From contig NJBQ01000004.1 in NCBI GenBank assembly GCA_005223095.1, positions 1 through 60,878 of the forward strand: a stretch of DNA of 60,878 bases, written 5' to 3'. The translations under genes were made by a program, and so were the position numbers. Below are positions 51,589 to 60,442 of this stretch, piece after piece; within the stretch, counting starts at the first letter, position 1; every line of letters begins with the position of its first letter. This DNA comes from Candidatus Aerophobetes bacterium Ae_b3a (GTDB lineage Bacteria > Aerophobota > Aerophobia > Aerophobales > AE-B3A). The notes beneath the pieces were generated by a model that searched no databases, was not told the origin of the DNA, and was given only the letters and a program-made list of their open reading frames with translations.

Positions 51589-53208
51589 TTAGATTCCCAT
51601 TTTCCTCGCGTACTCCTTTGCTACCTCAATTGTAGCTAGTACTTCTTCCTTATGATCTGAAAGTGTATCATCAACAATACTAAGAGTCGGGATAAGAATA
51701 GGTGAGAAAGTGACCCGTTTATAGCATTCAAACCCTCTTTCGTGAACTCCTGAACTGCCTGCTCCTGGGGCTGGCAGCCTAAGGTGGCCAGCCATACGTG
51801 CATATTTAGTAAAAGCTTCCAGATACAAGGGATAACGCTGAGAATGGAATAGTGGTATAAGCGGCAGGAGAGCGTCGTACCATCCTTCTCCAAAGAGAAG
51901 AATCTGAGAATACCGCTCTCGAATCCGCAAACATAACGATTTGAATCCTTCAAAGAAGTCATATTTAGGATCGTTAACATGCCAATGGGAGATATCGTAA
52001 AAAACACCATCAACACCATACTTATCTATAAGTTCAGAGGCGCGGTTAAACATATAATCCTGGTAGCCTTTATGTCCCATATTGAGCCAGTGAACTTGTT
52101 CCTGGCCTGAACGATCATTATCCCAGTCAACAAAGTTTACAAAATCTTCCCAACCTTGAGCAGTATGACTAATGGCATCCTCGAGGCCAAGTTTGTGGAG
52201 CCATTTCATGTTAGCCCCATTTGTTCCAAACATAGGAACAACATGTAGACCCATCTCGTGAGCTCCATCAACTAGTCGTTTAAATCCTGTCTCTCCTCCC
52301 ATACGCTCAGAGACTTGATAAAGCGGATAATTGTAGTAATAGCGGCCATCCCAACCTGGCAAATACACTAATACTCGCTCACCAGGTATATACTTGGTGA
52401 CGAAACGTAAAATATCAAGGTGCTGATTAAAGGTATTAAAGACGTAACCTGTCCAGTGTTCGCCATGCATATTCAACACAAGAGAGATTTTACGAGCCCA
52501 ATTCGGGATGTCCTTACGCTCTTCCCAGGAGCGTAGTCCCCACTTTTCTTTCATTAATTGCAAGCGCTCCTGATAGACGGATTCTATATCGAGACAGGGA
52601 CCAAAGCGCCATTCTGGCATATTAATCTCTGTGCGGAAATGTCGGGCATTCTCTACGAAAATCAAATCGATTACTTGCTCTCTATTCTTGTCAAACCAAA
52701 TGGCAAATCGTTTTTGGCGGATTTGATCATCCATGTTCATAGCGTAGAATTGACGATTTCCATCGCCAACTCGAAAGAAGAAAATGGGAAAGCCTTCCTC
52801 AGTATATCGAAGTACACATTCTTCTGGCCATTCTACAGGTATAGCCTGTTCTATATTATGTTTATTAGTGGCTCCCCATCGGGTTGAGATGACCTCTGAA
52901 ATTGCTGGAACCCCTTTTAGAAGAACTCCCAGAGATTTGATTTTCTCAGGATGGGTTGCCGAAGCGATAACACTCAAGCCTTCATCTAGCGCTTGAATCT
53001 TAGCTTGAAAGGTTCCTCGGCAATGAATCTGACGGCCAGCTGCGAAAAAGCCATTGGCTTTTACTCGAACTCCATTCGGAATAGTCTCTACTTGTGTTTG
53101 AGTTGGATCTAGTGTATAAGTATTTTCCAAAGTGAACACACGGAAAGCAATTCTATAACCTCTGAATTCAAAATAATGATCGCCAAAGTCATAGCTGAAA
53201 TTATGCAC
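51589..53208 (-). CDS. Glycoside hydrolase-like protein, DUF6259 type
   Basis: 539 residues. An N-terminal beta-sandwich (~1-240) precedes a TIM-barrel (~250-520). RVLVYLPGWDGRYYYNYP, GLHVVPMFGTNGANM, DGVFYDISHWH (likely catalytic Asp) and LLFGEGWYD (likely Glu) are the barrel landmarks. It resembles the DUF6259/GH clan-D-like group. No signal peptide, so it should act on imported sugar in the cytoplasm. It is the second structural gene of the LacI-controlled operon. Confidence 0.75.
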   Translation of the reverse strand: MHNFSYDFGDHYFEFRGYRIAFRVFTLENTYTLDPTQTQVETIPNGVRVKANGFFAAGRQIHCRGTFQAKIQALDEGLSVIASATHPEKIKSLGVLLKGVPAISEVISTRWGATNKHNIEQAIPVEWPEECVLRYTEEGFPIFFFRVGDGNRQFYAMNMDDQIRQKRFAIWFDKNREQVIDLIFVENARHFRTEINMPEWRFGPCLDIESVYQERLQLMKEKWGLRSWEERKDIPNWARKISLVLNMHGEHWTGYVFNTFNQHLDILRFVTKYIPGERVLVYLPGWDGRYYYNYPLYQVSERMGGETGFKRLVDGAHEMGLHVVPMFGTNGANMKWLHKLGLEDAISHTAQGWEDFVNFVDWDNDRSGQEQVHWLNMGHKGYQDYMFNRASELIDKYGVDGVFYDISHWHVNDPKYDFFEGFKSLCLRIRERYSQILLFGEGWYDALLPLIPLFHSQRYPLYLEAFTKYARMAGHLRLPAPGAGSSGVHERGFECYKRVTFSPILIPTLSIVDDTLSDHKEEVLATIEVAKEYARKMGI

Positions 53209-53228
53209 GCTCTTACTCCTTTATTTAT

Positions 53229-54200
53229 TTAGAAATTGATGTTTGATATAATTGCTAGACCTACCTGTTCTCTCCGATCACTGAAACGACTGGCATTGTA
53301 CCAGAGGTACCATTGATTACGAAAATACACGACATATGGCTTATAGATGTTGCAATCATCCCAACTTCCCTTAGGCCCCGGCCCGATAATGGGATTTTTC
53401 GGGTAACGCTCCCAATTATGGATACCATCTTTAGAGCGAGCCATCCCAATTCGAGATTCCTCAAAACCTTTTTCAAAACCAATGTAGAAAGCAATATAGT
53501 CTTTTTTTCTGGGCACGATGCAGGCCGCCGTGACTTTATCGGCTTCCCACCCATCAGCAGGACACAACATGGGGTTAGTAAGTTCTCGCTCCCAATGAAT
53601 GCCATCTTTACTCTCAGCATATCCAATGGCATCTGGCTCGTACATATCGCCCCCAGAGTACCACAAGCGAAATTTACTACCTTCATAAAGGACATGAGGA
53701 CACTCAACACACGACTTTTCCCATTCCTCACAAGGCTCAAGTACAGGATTAGTGCCCGTACGAACCCAATGAATCCCATCTTCACTTGTGGCTAAACCAA
53801 TAGCAGTTCTTCCTCTATCTCTATTTCCCCCTGTGTACCACATATACCAAGTATTACCTACATGAAGAACATGAGGGCGATTAATTCCATCTTTTTCCCA
53901 TTCCAGGCTTGGGTTTACCTTTTCGGGAGGTACAGCTGAAGGAAAATATGTATTTTTTGTAATGTAATTCGAATACACTCTTGTCCATTGTATATTTGGA
54001 GTCACTTCGAGAACTATACGCGGTGCAGTCCAATGAACCCCATCCTTGCTCTCAGTATATCCGATGGAATGTAAGTCACGCCAGGAAAACCACATACGCA
54101 ACTTTCCCCCTTCCGGAACCACACAAACATCAAAAATAGCCAAAATGCAATATCCCGGTCCTAATATAGGATTGTCAGGATGCTTCTTCCATTCATTCAT
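53229..54200 (-). CDS. Five-bladed beta-propeller glycosidase-like protein
   Basis: 323 residues, GH43/GH130-like propeller. The blade motif recurs about five times: HPDNPILGPG, SIGYTESKDGVHW, TAIGLATSEDGIHW, DAIGYAESKDGIHWE and IGMARSKDGIHNWERY, with intervening WYMWYTGG, RLWYSGG and WYLWYNASR. The catalytic acids of GH43 are not clearly placed. No signal peptide. CAGGAG precedes the ATG. It is the first structural gene of the sugar operon. Confidence 0.8.
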   Translation of the reverse strand: MNEWKKHPDNPILGPGYCILAIFDVCVVPEGGKLRMWFSWRDLHSIGYTESKDGVHWTAPRIVLEVTPNIQWTRVYSNYITKNTYFPSAVPPEKVNPSLEWEKDGINRPHVLHVGNTWYMWYTGGNRDRGRTAIGLATSEDGIHWVRTGTNPVLEPCEEWEKSCVECPHVLYEGSKFRLWYSGGDMYEPDAIGYAESKDGIHWERELTNPMLCPADGWEADKVTAACIVPRKKDYIAFYIGFEKGFEESRIGMARSKDGIHNWERYPKNPIIGPGPKGSWDDCNIYKPYVVYFRNQWYLWYNASRFSDRREQVGLAIISNINF

Positions 54201-54322
54201 CTTTTGACTCCTGGTAAGATTTTCTCTTGCCTAATTTCTTAAATCGACCCACTTTATAATGTGTCCTTTATATTCTGTTTTCGGCAATGTGCTATAAGCT
54301 TCGATTCTCGATCCTGAGAGAA

Positions 54323-55336
54323 TTACTCTTCAAATCCACAGGACTTACGAATGACAATTTCTGGCTCAATTTGAATATCTTTATCATTAGTTATCTCTTT
54401 TTTCATCATTCTCATCAATAATTCTACTCCTGACTTGCCACTCTTAGATTGGAAGACATGCATAGTGGTCAGTGGTGGTTCGTAATAGGCTGAAGTAGGA
54501 AGATCATCGAATCCTATAACGGCTATGTCTTCAGGTACACGTAGATCGTGTTCTTTGATTGCTCTTAAAACTCCCAGTGCCACAATGTCGTTATAGCAAA
54601 AAACAGCACTTGGCACCCGAGGGTGTTCAAGAACTTTCTTCATAGCCCGATATCCACCTTCGGCAGTTTTATTGCTTCGTTGGACTGAGCATTGCTCACT
54701 CAGATCGTATTTATTCATAGCACTCATGTACCCATCTTCTCTTGTCTTTACATTTAATAGTGGTGCTTCCTCAGCGATATGAGCTATGCTGCGATGTCCT
54801 AATTTGATCAGGTGCTCTGTAGCCTTGAACCCACCAGAAGCAAAATTAATGGTGACACATCCAATTTTGGGACCGGTCCACCTCTCTCCTATCGATACGA
54901 CAGGAACCCGAGTGCGTTTTAGCTCCTGCAGTGCTCTATTTCCAGAGGGGTGAGGTCCTCCTATAATCAGGATTCCGTCTATATATTTGGATTGCAGCAT
55001 CTCTATATATAATTCTTCTCTCCTGGGACTCTGATGGGCACTACTCAGGAGCAGACGATGTTTATATTGATCCAATGTTCGATCTATTTCATATAGAACA
55101 GTATTGTAATAGGGATCACTTATATCCAGGACTAAAACACCAACAATTTCTGTCTTTTTGGTTTTGAGCGCTCGGGCAAGAATACTAGGCTGATAGCCGA
55201 ATTTTTTGGCGAGAGTTCGAATTCTTTCCTGTGTGCCCTCACTTATGGGAACCCTGGTAGTTTTTTCATTAAGCACTTTAGATATAGTTGAAGCCGATAC
55301 ATCTGCTTTTTTTGCTAGTTCTCTCAGCGTAACTAT
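54323..55336 (-). CDS. LacI-family transcriptional regulator
   Basis: ~337 residues. The N-terminal HTH (VTLRELAKKADVSASTISKV) and hinge helix precede a periplasmic-binding-protein-like sensor domain (IVGVLVLDISDPYYNTVLYE, DGILIIGGPHPSG, PSAVFCYNDIVALGVLRAI, PEDIAVIGFDD). Starting at the GTG at 55276 would lose the HTH. The frame continues upstream with no ATG, GTG or TTG. AAAGGA lies 7 bases before an ATA at 55336, exactly where family members begin (M-V-T-L), so ATA is chosen. It presumably represses the sugar operon and releases on binding the sugar. Confidence 0.85.
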   Translation of the reverse strand: MVTLRELAKKADVSASTISKVLNEKTTRVPISEGTQERIRTLAKKFGYQPSILARALKTKKTEIVGVLVLDISDPYYNTVLYEIDRTLDQYKHRLLLSSAHQSPRREELYIEMLQSKYIDGILIIGGPHPSGNRALQELKRTRVPVVSIGERWTGPKIGCVTINFASGGFKATEHLIKLGHRSIAHIAEEAPLLNVKTREDGYMSAMNKYDLSEQCSVQRSNKTAEGGYRAMKKVLEHPRVPSAVFCYNDIVALGVLRAIKEHDLRVPEDIAVIGFDDLPTSAYYEPPLTTMHVFQSKSGKSGVELLMRMMKKEITNDKDIQIEPEIVIRKSCGFEE

Positions 55337-55408
55337 CTGTTTTTCCTTTGTTCTATTTAAAAAGTTAACGGTGATGACTAACCGATGATACGAAACCGAT
55401 GTAACAAC

Positions 55409-55436
55409 ATTTTATATCAGTTTAAAATCTTGTCAA
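55409..55436 (-). promoter_or_regulatory. Promoter of the LacI-family gene
   Basis: On the minus strand, TTGACA (55436-55431), 16-base spacer, TAAAAT (55414-55409), ~75 bases before the proposed start. Confidence 0.55.
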
Positions 55437-55449
55437 CCCTCACATCTGC

Positions 55450-55640
55450 AAAAAATTCCACATAGTTTTTACCGAGGCGTTGAATTAAAGGATGGTTGGG
55501 AAGATGATAAAGTGAAAATGGAAAAGGATTTTTTTGCCTGACAAAGCTTGATATTTTAGATAGAATTTTGGAGAAACTCTAGGAAAAGTATTGAAAAAGC
55601 AAAAAGGATACTTCAGGAGACGTACAATGAATAATGCCTA
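55450..55640 (+). pseudogene. Decayed coding fragment, family uncertain
   Basis: Plus-strand frames read HSFYRGVELKDGWEDDKVKM, then EKDFF; the frame changes at a run of T and continues CLTKLDILDRILEKL, and another change leads to SIEKAKRILQETYNE. The EKDFF-x-LT-x-LDIL part recalls the start of AbiEii-type toxins, but this is weak. It is probably a gene with one or two frameshifts. The rest of 55641-55737 shows nothing. Confidence 0.25.
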
Positions 55641-55737
55641 TCTTATATAGAGGAAAAAAGATAAAAGGCCCGCTGAAGCTTGTCTTTCGTCAATTGAATT
55701 TTCCAGTGAAAGAATGAGCGGGGTTTAATGGAAGTTT

Positions 55738-55759
55738 CTCGAATTGTTCGAGGTTTTTT
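55738..55759 (+). terminator. Rho-independent terminator
   Basis: CTCGAA, loop TTG, TTCGAG, then G and six T. The stem is short (6 bp) but perfect, with the T-run right after it. It follows the decayed coding fragment. Confidence 0.6.
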
Positions 55760-55836
55760 GATGGCTACTCTGATTGTTCGTAGTTAACAGTCCGCTATTC
55801 ACTGGCTAAAATCTTCAAATAATGGACTATGAGCAG

Positions 55837-55871
55837 TAAAGAACCCACCCAGCTTGCTGGCGGGTTCTTTA
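55837..55871. terminator. Strong hairpin next to repeat copy B
   Basis: TAAAGAACCC and GGGTTCTTTA pair, with inner CAGC/GCTG, giving a long, nearly perfect hairpin. The ends (AAAG / CTTTA) give weak U-runs both ways, so it could act in either direction. It abuts the left edge of repeat copy B. Confidence 0.5.
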
Positions 55872-55872
55872 C

Positions 55873-56866
55873 TTCGAACATACCATTGCTATAATGAAAA
55901 ACGAGCCAGAAATATTAACATTAACTAAACAAAAAAAAGAGAAGTGTGAAACATAACGGCAGACGTTATTATCCATTCAGTCAGTTTTTGAGGGAAAGGT
56001 TCGGCTGTAAGGTTTATAAATTGCCTGTTGATGCTGGTTTTACCTGTCCCAATAGAGATGGCAAGATTGGTTACGGTGGTTGCACTTACTGTTATAACCC
56101 AAGTTTCAGCCCTCCCATCCTTTTACAAAAATCAAGTATTCCTCTCCAGGTTAAATATAGAAAAGCTTTGCTCAAAAGAAAAGGTAAAGTTAACAAATTT
56201 TTGGTCTATTTTCAATCCTATACAAATACCTACGCAAGAGTGAAGATTCTAAAGAGGCTGTATGATGAGGCTATTCAGGATAAGGACGTCATCGGCTTTT
56301 GCATCGGAACCAGACCTGACTGTGTTCCTGATGAAGTGCTTGACCTCATTGAAAGTTATGCCAAGGATTACCATATCTGGCTCGAATATGGACTCCAATC
56401 AATGCATGATGAGACACTTTTAAGAATTAGGAGGGGTCATAATTTTGCTCAGTTTGGAGATGCAGTTAAGCGAACGCAGGGTAGGAATATCTTTATTTGC
56501 GTTCATATTATTCTGGGTCTACCGGGTGAGGCAAAAGAAGACATCCTCAAAACAACTAGGGCGCTAGTCAGAATGGGAATTGATGGAATTAAGCTCCACC
56601 ACCTCCAAGTTATAAAGAATACAAGGATAGCTAGAGAATTTAGCAAAGGAGAATTTAAGGTTCTTTCTTTAGAAGACTATATAAAACTTGTTTGCGATGT
56701 GCTTGAATTGCTTCCGGCCAGGATTGCTATCCAACGACTGGTAGGAGAAGTTCTTCAAGATAAGATGCTTGTCGCCCCCCGCTGGAATCTCAATAAACAT
56801 AAGGTTCTCTCTGCTATTGACCAGGAGTTTGTAGATAGGGGTTCTTTCCAGGGCTCAAAGTTTGAT
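55873..56866 (+). repeat. Long direct repeat, copy B (~994 bp)
   Basis: Second copy of 46296-47290: it holds the last bases of map and the yhcC-like gene. Its left edge is at the hairpin 55837-55871 and its right edge within the gene tail. Confidence 0.9.
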
Positions 56867-56881
56867 TCCAAGAAATCATGA
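55946..56881 (+). CDS. Radical SAM protein, YhcC/YtqA-like, copy B
   Basis: 311 residues, ~98% identical to copy A at 46370-47320, with differences at ~residues 16, 62, 89 and 133-134 and a different last five residues (SKKS). The cysteine triad and the core blocks are preserved, so both copies could be active. It starts at GTG after a map remnant and has no promoter of its own that I can see, because in copy A it is coupled to map. Either a redundant copy or on the way to decay. Confidence 0.88.
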   Translation: MKHNGRRYYPFSQFLRERFGCKVYKLPVDAGFTCPNRDGKIGYGGCTYCYNPSFSPPILLQKSSIPLQVKYRKALLKRKGKVNKFLVYFQSYTNTYARVKILKRLYDEAIQDKDVIGFCIGTRPDCVPDEVLDLIESYAKDYHIWLEYGLQSMHDETLLRIRRGHNFAQFGDAVKRTQGRNIFICVHIILGLPGEAKEDILKTTRALVRMGIDGIKLHHLQVIKNTRIAREFSKGEFKVLSLEDYIKLVCDVLELLPARIAIQRLVGEVLQDKMLVAPRWNLNKHKVLSAIDQEFVDRGSFQGSKFDSKKS

Positions 56882-57085
56882 ACAGTTCATAGTTATGAGT
56901 TCATAGTTCATCGACGGAAAGAACGAACGGTGAGCCAGTTGACTAGGGGGCCAGCAGGTCAATGAACAATGAACTACGAACAATGAACACAAAAAGGGGA
57001 GAGAGCACTACTCACCAATTAACCACTCACCACTTACCATCTTATTGTTTTCTGTCGATGAACAACGAACTATGAACTATAAACT
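56880..57085. repeat. Word repeat island
   Basis: acagttcatagttatgagttcatagttcatcg, aatgaacaatgaactacgaac and tactcaccaattaaccactc. Its last 80 bases are nearly the same as 457-540. It lies between yhcC copy B and the MscS gene, whose 3' end it abuts. Confidence 0.65.
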
Positions 57086-57090
57086 AAATG

Positions 57091-58146
57091 CTATCCGCTG
57101 TCTTTTTCTATGTGGATTGTTCTTGTGGGGAAGGGGATCTTTACTCCCTGAGTCTGGAGCTCTTCGTAGGCGGCAGAGGTGATCTTATCCTGTATGTTAA
57201 ATCTATCCTTAAAATTATGAACCCAAAAGACTAGCCTGAAGTTAAGGGAAAAGTCAGCCATTTCCATAAAATAGACTCTGGGAGGAGGGTCTTCAAGAAT
57301 TCCCTTTGTCTTATTAATACAGGCAAGGAGAATTTGTTTTGCCTTCTTTATATCCGACCCGTAGGCTATCCCTATCTGAATTACCATCTTTAGGTTAATG
57401 GCGGGACGTCCGTAATTGGTAATTTTGGTTGTCACTAGGCTATTATTGGGAATGATAATTTCATTTCCCTCATCAAAAGATTTTATACGGGTAGACCTTA
57501 GGCCTATGTCAATAACCTCTCCTATTTCTCCAGTTTCCAGTTTTATGAAGTCGCCTATCTTAAACGATTTATCAGCAATGAGAGCCACTCCACCAAAGAC
57601 ATTAGCAAAGATGTCTTGCAAGGCAAAACCTATAATAAAGCCAGCAATACCCAGGCTGGCTACCAAAGCAGTTACTTTTATACCCCAGACGTCAAGGATG
57701 AAGATAAGCAAAAGGATAAATACAACAAAGTTTAGAATTTTTCTGCTTATTACTATCAATTCGTGCCCTCTGGCCTTACCCGTAACTGCCTTTCTTTGTG
57801 TAAACCAGGTTTTGATAAACAAATTGATGAAGAAAGCGACTAGATAACAGGAAATGCCTATGACTACGGAGGCTAACGCCTTGGAAGAGATACTTTTGAC
57901 CAGGGCAGGAAGAGGGAGGAAGTTAAGGGCAGTGGCTATTCCGGCCAGAAGAATAAAATAGAATACAGGAGTTTTCACTCGGGCCAGGATAATATCGTCA
58001 AGCTGGGTGGCGGTTTTTTTTGTCCATCGTTCTACCAGATGAGTGAGAACAAGATAGACAAATTTCGCTCCCAGGAAAAAAATCACAAAACTCAAAGCTG
58101 CTTTGAAATAAGGACTAATACCAAGTTCTTCCAGAAATTCTAACAT
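57091..58146 (-). CDS. MscS-family mechanosensitive channel
   Basis: 351 residues. Several N-terminal helices lead to the pore helix block, VASLGIAGFIIGFALQDIFA followed by NVFGGVAL, and to the beta domain (FKIGDFIKLETGEIGEVIDI, STRIKSFDEGNEIIIPNNSL) and a C-terminal alpha/beta cage. It opens under membrane tension on osmotic downshock. It stands alone, convergent with a repeat island and divergent from the kinase gene. Confidence 0.93.
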   Translation of the reverse strand: MLEFLEELGISPYFKAALSFVIFFLGAKFVYLVLTHLVERWTKKTATQLDDIILARVKTPVFYFILLAGIATALNFLPLPALVKSISSKALASVVIGISCYLVAFFINLFIKTWFTQRKAVTGKARGHELIVISRKILNFVVFILLLIFILDVWGIKVTALVASLGIAGFIIGFALQDIFANVFGGVALIADKSFKIGDFIKLETGEIGEVIDIGLRSTRIKSFDEGNEIIIPNNSLVTTKITNYGRPAINLKMVIQIGIAYGSDIKKAKQILLACINKTKGILEDPPPRVYFMEMADFSLNFRLVFWVHNFKDRFNIQDKITSAAYEELQTQGVKIPFPTRTIHIEKDSG

Positions 58147-58310
58147 TTTATTTTCTTCCCAACCTCTCTTTGATTGTTTCTAGGATATAACAAAGCATCT
58201 CTGTGTCAAGAATATTTTTCTTTTGGTGTCTATCCCTCTTTTGTTGGAGCAGATATACGTCTATTTCAACGGGCCATCCAATTGCATGCCATTCAATATG
58301 TCACGCACTG

Positions 58311-58340
58311 TTGACAAACATTCGATAAGTGTAATAATAT
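58311..58340 (+). promoter_or_regulatory. Promoter of the PAS histidine kinase
   Basis: TTGACA (58311-58316), 18-base spacer, TAATAT (58335-58340), ~110 bases before the kinase start. Confidence 0.5.
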
Positions 58341-58451
58341 AATACGGAGCAACATCATCACTTCTCCAAAATTAGAAATGAGCGCTGAAAAGAGAGATAG
58401 AGATTGGCATTAGCCAGAACAGGCAAGTCTCCTAATAGTGAGGTTAGACAG

Positions 58452-59489
58452 ATGAATGAATGGGAACGTATTTGCAGGGAAGTCGTCAAAAATGGCTTAT
58501 TGAGAATTGATTCAGAAGATACTATTTGGTGGACAAATGAAATGATGGCTACCATGCTGGGGGTGCCTCACAGTAAGTTAGTAGGAAAGAAATACTACGA
58601 AATTTTGCCCAGGATAAAAAAGCCGCTCTCTTTTTATCCTCTTTCTTCTGTTGAGAAAGACAGCACCTCTACCCCTGATGAGATTTATGTTTCTCATCTA
58701 GATAAGTGGTTCTTGATAGAGTGTTTTCCTGATATTGACTCAAAAGAAGAAATCAAAGGAACAGTATGTTGTATTCAGGATATTACCGAAAGAAAAAAGA
58801 AAGAGGAACAATTAGAGCAAATGGACCGGGTCTCTGCTCTGGGAAATATGGCTGCCGCTATTGCTCACGAAATAAATAATCCCTTGGCCTCTATTTCTAT
58901 TGATCTGGAAAGACTACTGAAAGACAAGAACAATAGAAGATTGGCCAAAGACCACAGGAAAATATTACGGATGACCGAAAGGATTTCTGATATTGCTGGC
59001 ACCCTGCTCGATTTTTCCAGAAAAAGACCGCTTCAATTCAAGGACGAAGATGTCAATGCTATTCTCGATGAGGCTCTAGCTATGGTTGCCAATAGATTTG
59101 TGCTTGAGAATAAAAAGATTATTAGACGATATACTAAGAATCTTCCGTCCATAAAAGTTGACTCTCACCAACTTCAGCAAGCTTTCCTCAATTTGGCAAT
59201 AAATGCTTTGGAATCATTAAAAGAAAAAGGCCTTCTTTCTGTCATCACCAGCAATATGAGCCAAATGAAGTATGTGAAAATAACCTTTAGAGATACCGGG
59301 AGTGGCATTTCCAAAAAAGATATGAAAAAAATCTTTGATCCTTTTTTTACCACTAGACAAGGCGGAAGTGGACTGGGATTAACTATTGTTCATCGAATTA
59401 TCAATCAGCACGGAGGAACCATAGAAGTCAAAAGTGCTCTGGGCAAAGGAACGCGAGTGGATATTTCTCTACCTTCAGTGCTGAAATAG
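58452..59489 (+). CDS. PAS-domain sensor histidine kinase
   Basis: ~346 residues. A PAS domain spans ~1-115 (GLLRIDSEDTIWWTNEMMA, CCIQDITERKK). The H-box holds H139 in AIAHEINNPLAS, the N-box is NLAINALESL, and GTGSGI-type DTGSGIS and GGSGLGLTIVHRI are the G-boxes. No transmembrane segment, so it is a cytoplasmic sensor. The TTG at 58404 would add 16 residues; ATG at 58452 has GTGAGG 8 bases upstream and is preferred. It probably phosphorylates the REC-XRE regulator that follows. Confidence 0.92.
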   Translation: MNEWERICREVVKNGLLRIDSEDTIWWTNEMMATMLGVPHSKLVGKKYYEILPRIKKPLSFYPLSSVEKDSTSTPDEIYVSHLDKWFLIECFPDIDSKEEIKGTVCCIQDITERKKKEEQLEQMDRVSALGNMAAAIAHEINNPLASISIDLERLLKDKNNRRLAKDHRKILRMTERISDIAGTLLDFSRKRPLQFKDEDVNAILDEALAMVANRFVLENKKIIRRYTKNLPSIKVDSHQLQQAFLNLAINALESLKEKGLLSVITSNMSQMKYVKITFRDTGSGISKKDMKKIFDPFFTTRQGGSGLGLTIVHRIINQHGGTIEVKSALGKGTRVDISLPSVLK

Positions 59490-59531
59490 ATTTTAGACCT
59501 GAGGTTTTCTGGTAACTAGCCAGTGGGCTAT

Positions 59532-59565
59532 GTCATTGCGAGCAGCGAAGCGGCGAAGCAATCTC
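59532..59565 (+). repeat. Short dispersed repeat, second copy
   Basis: GTCATTGCGAGC, then a core of AGCGAAGCGGCG and AAGCAATCTC. It has the same ends as 18379-18406 and lies between the kinase and regulator genes. Confidence 0.65.
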
Positions 59566-59668
59566 AGGTGTGCCTCCGGAAGATTCGCAGTGAGAGATGG
59601 GAGTTTCGGTGGGATTTTCCCTGGTGTATGTTGATGGTATATCTATTAGACAGAAGGAACAATCAGCA

Positions 59669-60295
59669 ATGAATAAAATCTCAGCAGGTGAAGAAGAAAG
59701 AATTAAAATAATGATCGTAGAAGACAACGTGGAAGTTGCTGAGTCTATCAAAGATTATCTCATTTCGGAAAATTTCGAAGTCACAATTTATAATGAGGCT
59801 CCTGGGGCATTAACAGAACTCCAAAAGGGAGTTTATCACCTTGTCCTTTTGGATTTGAGAATGCCCAAGATGTCAGGGGAAGAGATGTTGAGGAAAATGA
59901 GAGAGGGTGGCTGGAATATTCCAGTAATCATTCTTACAGCTTATCCCAGTGTAAGATCGGCCATCGAATCCCTGAAATTACAAGCCTTTGATTATATCGA
60001 AAAGCCCTTTAAAATGTCTCGTCTGCTGGACACTATTAACTCTGTAATTAAGGAAGAGGGAATTACTACCCGTCCCAAGGAAATATTGATGTCCAGGGTG
60101 GGTGAAAGAATGAGATTCTTACGGAATGAGAATAAACTCACCCTGAGACAATTGGCCACTCGAGCCGGAGTCTCACCAAGTTTGCTCTCCAAGATTGAGG
60201 TGGGAAGCAGTTCACCATCCCTTTTTACTATTTATAGAGTGACAAAATCCCTAGAGATAAGTCTGAGAAATTTCTTTGAGGATGTGGAGATTTAG
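59669..60295 (+). CDS. Response regulator with C-terminal XRE DNA-binding domain
   Basis: ~208 residues. A receiver domain spans ~10-125: IMIVEDNVEVAESI, phosphoacceptor D62 in VLLDLRMPKMSGEEM, ILTAYPS, YIEKPFK. The C-terminal ~75 residues are a Cro/XRE-type HTH (LTLRQLATRAGVSPSLLSKIE, SLFTIYRVTKSLE), unlike the usual OmpR, NarL or NtrC outputs. No cupin follows. ATG at 59669 has GAAGGA upstream; the earlier ATG at 59597 gives 24 odd residues. Likely partner of the PAS kinase upstream. Confidence 0.88.
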   Translation: MNKISAGEEERIKIMIVEDNVEVAESIKDYLISENFEVTIYNEAPGALTELQKGVYHLVLLDLRMPKMSGEEMLRKMREGGWNIPVIILTAYPSVRSAIESLKLQAFDYIEKPFKMSRLLDTINSVIKEEGITTRPKEILMSRVGERMRFLRNENKLTLRQLATRAGVSPSLLSKIEVGSSSPSLFTIYRVTKSLEISLRNFFEDVEI

Positions 60296-60442
60296 TTTCT
60301 TCAATCTACCTACTCCTCAGCGAAACGCCAGATTCTATTTGACGCCAGAGCAGCCTGCCAAAAACATATCTCTAAAGCAAACATAACTAAGCTCAGCCAG
60401 GTCTGCTTTCCGGATTAGCTCTGTTGACTTATATTAAACTAC

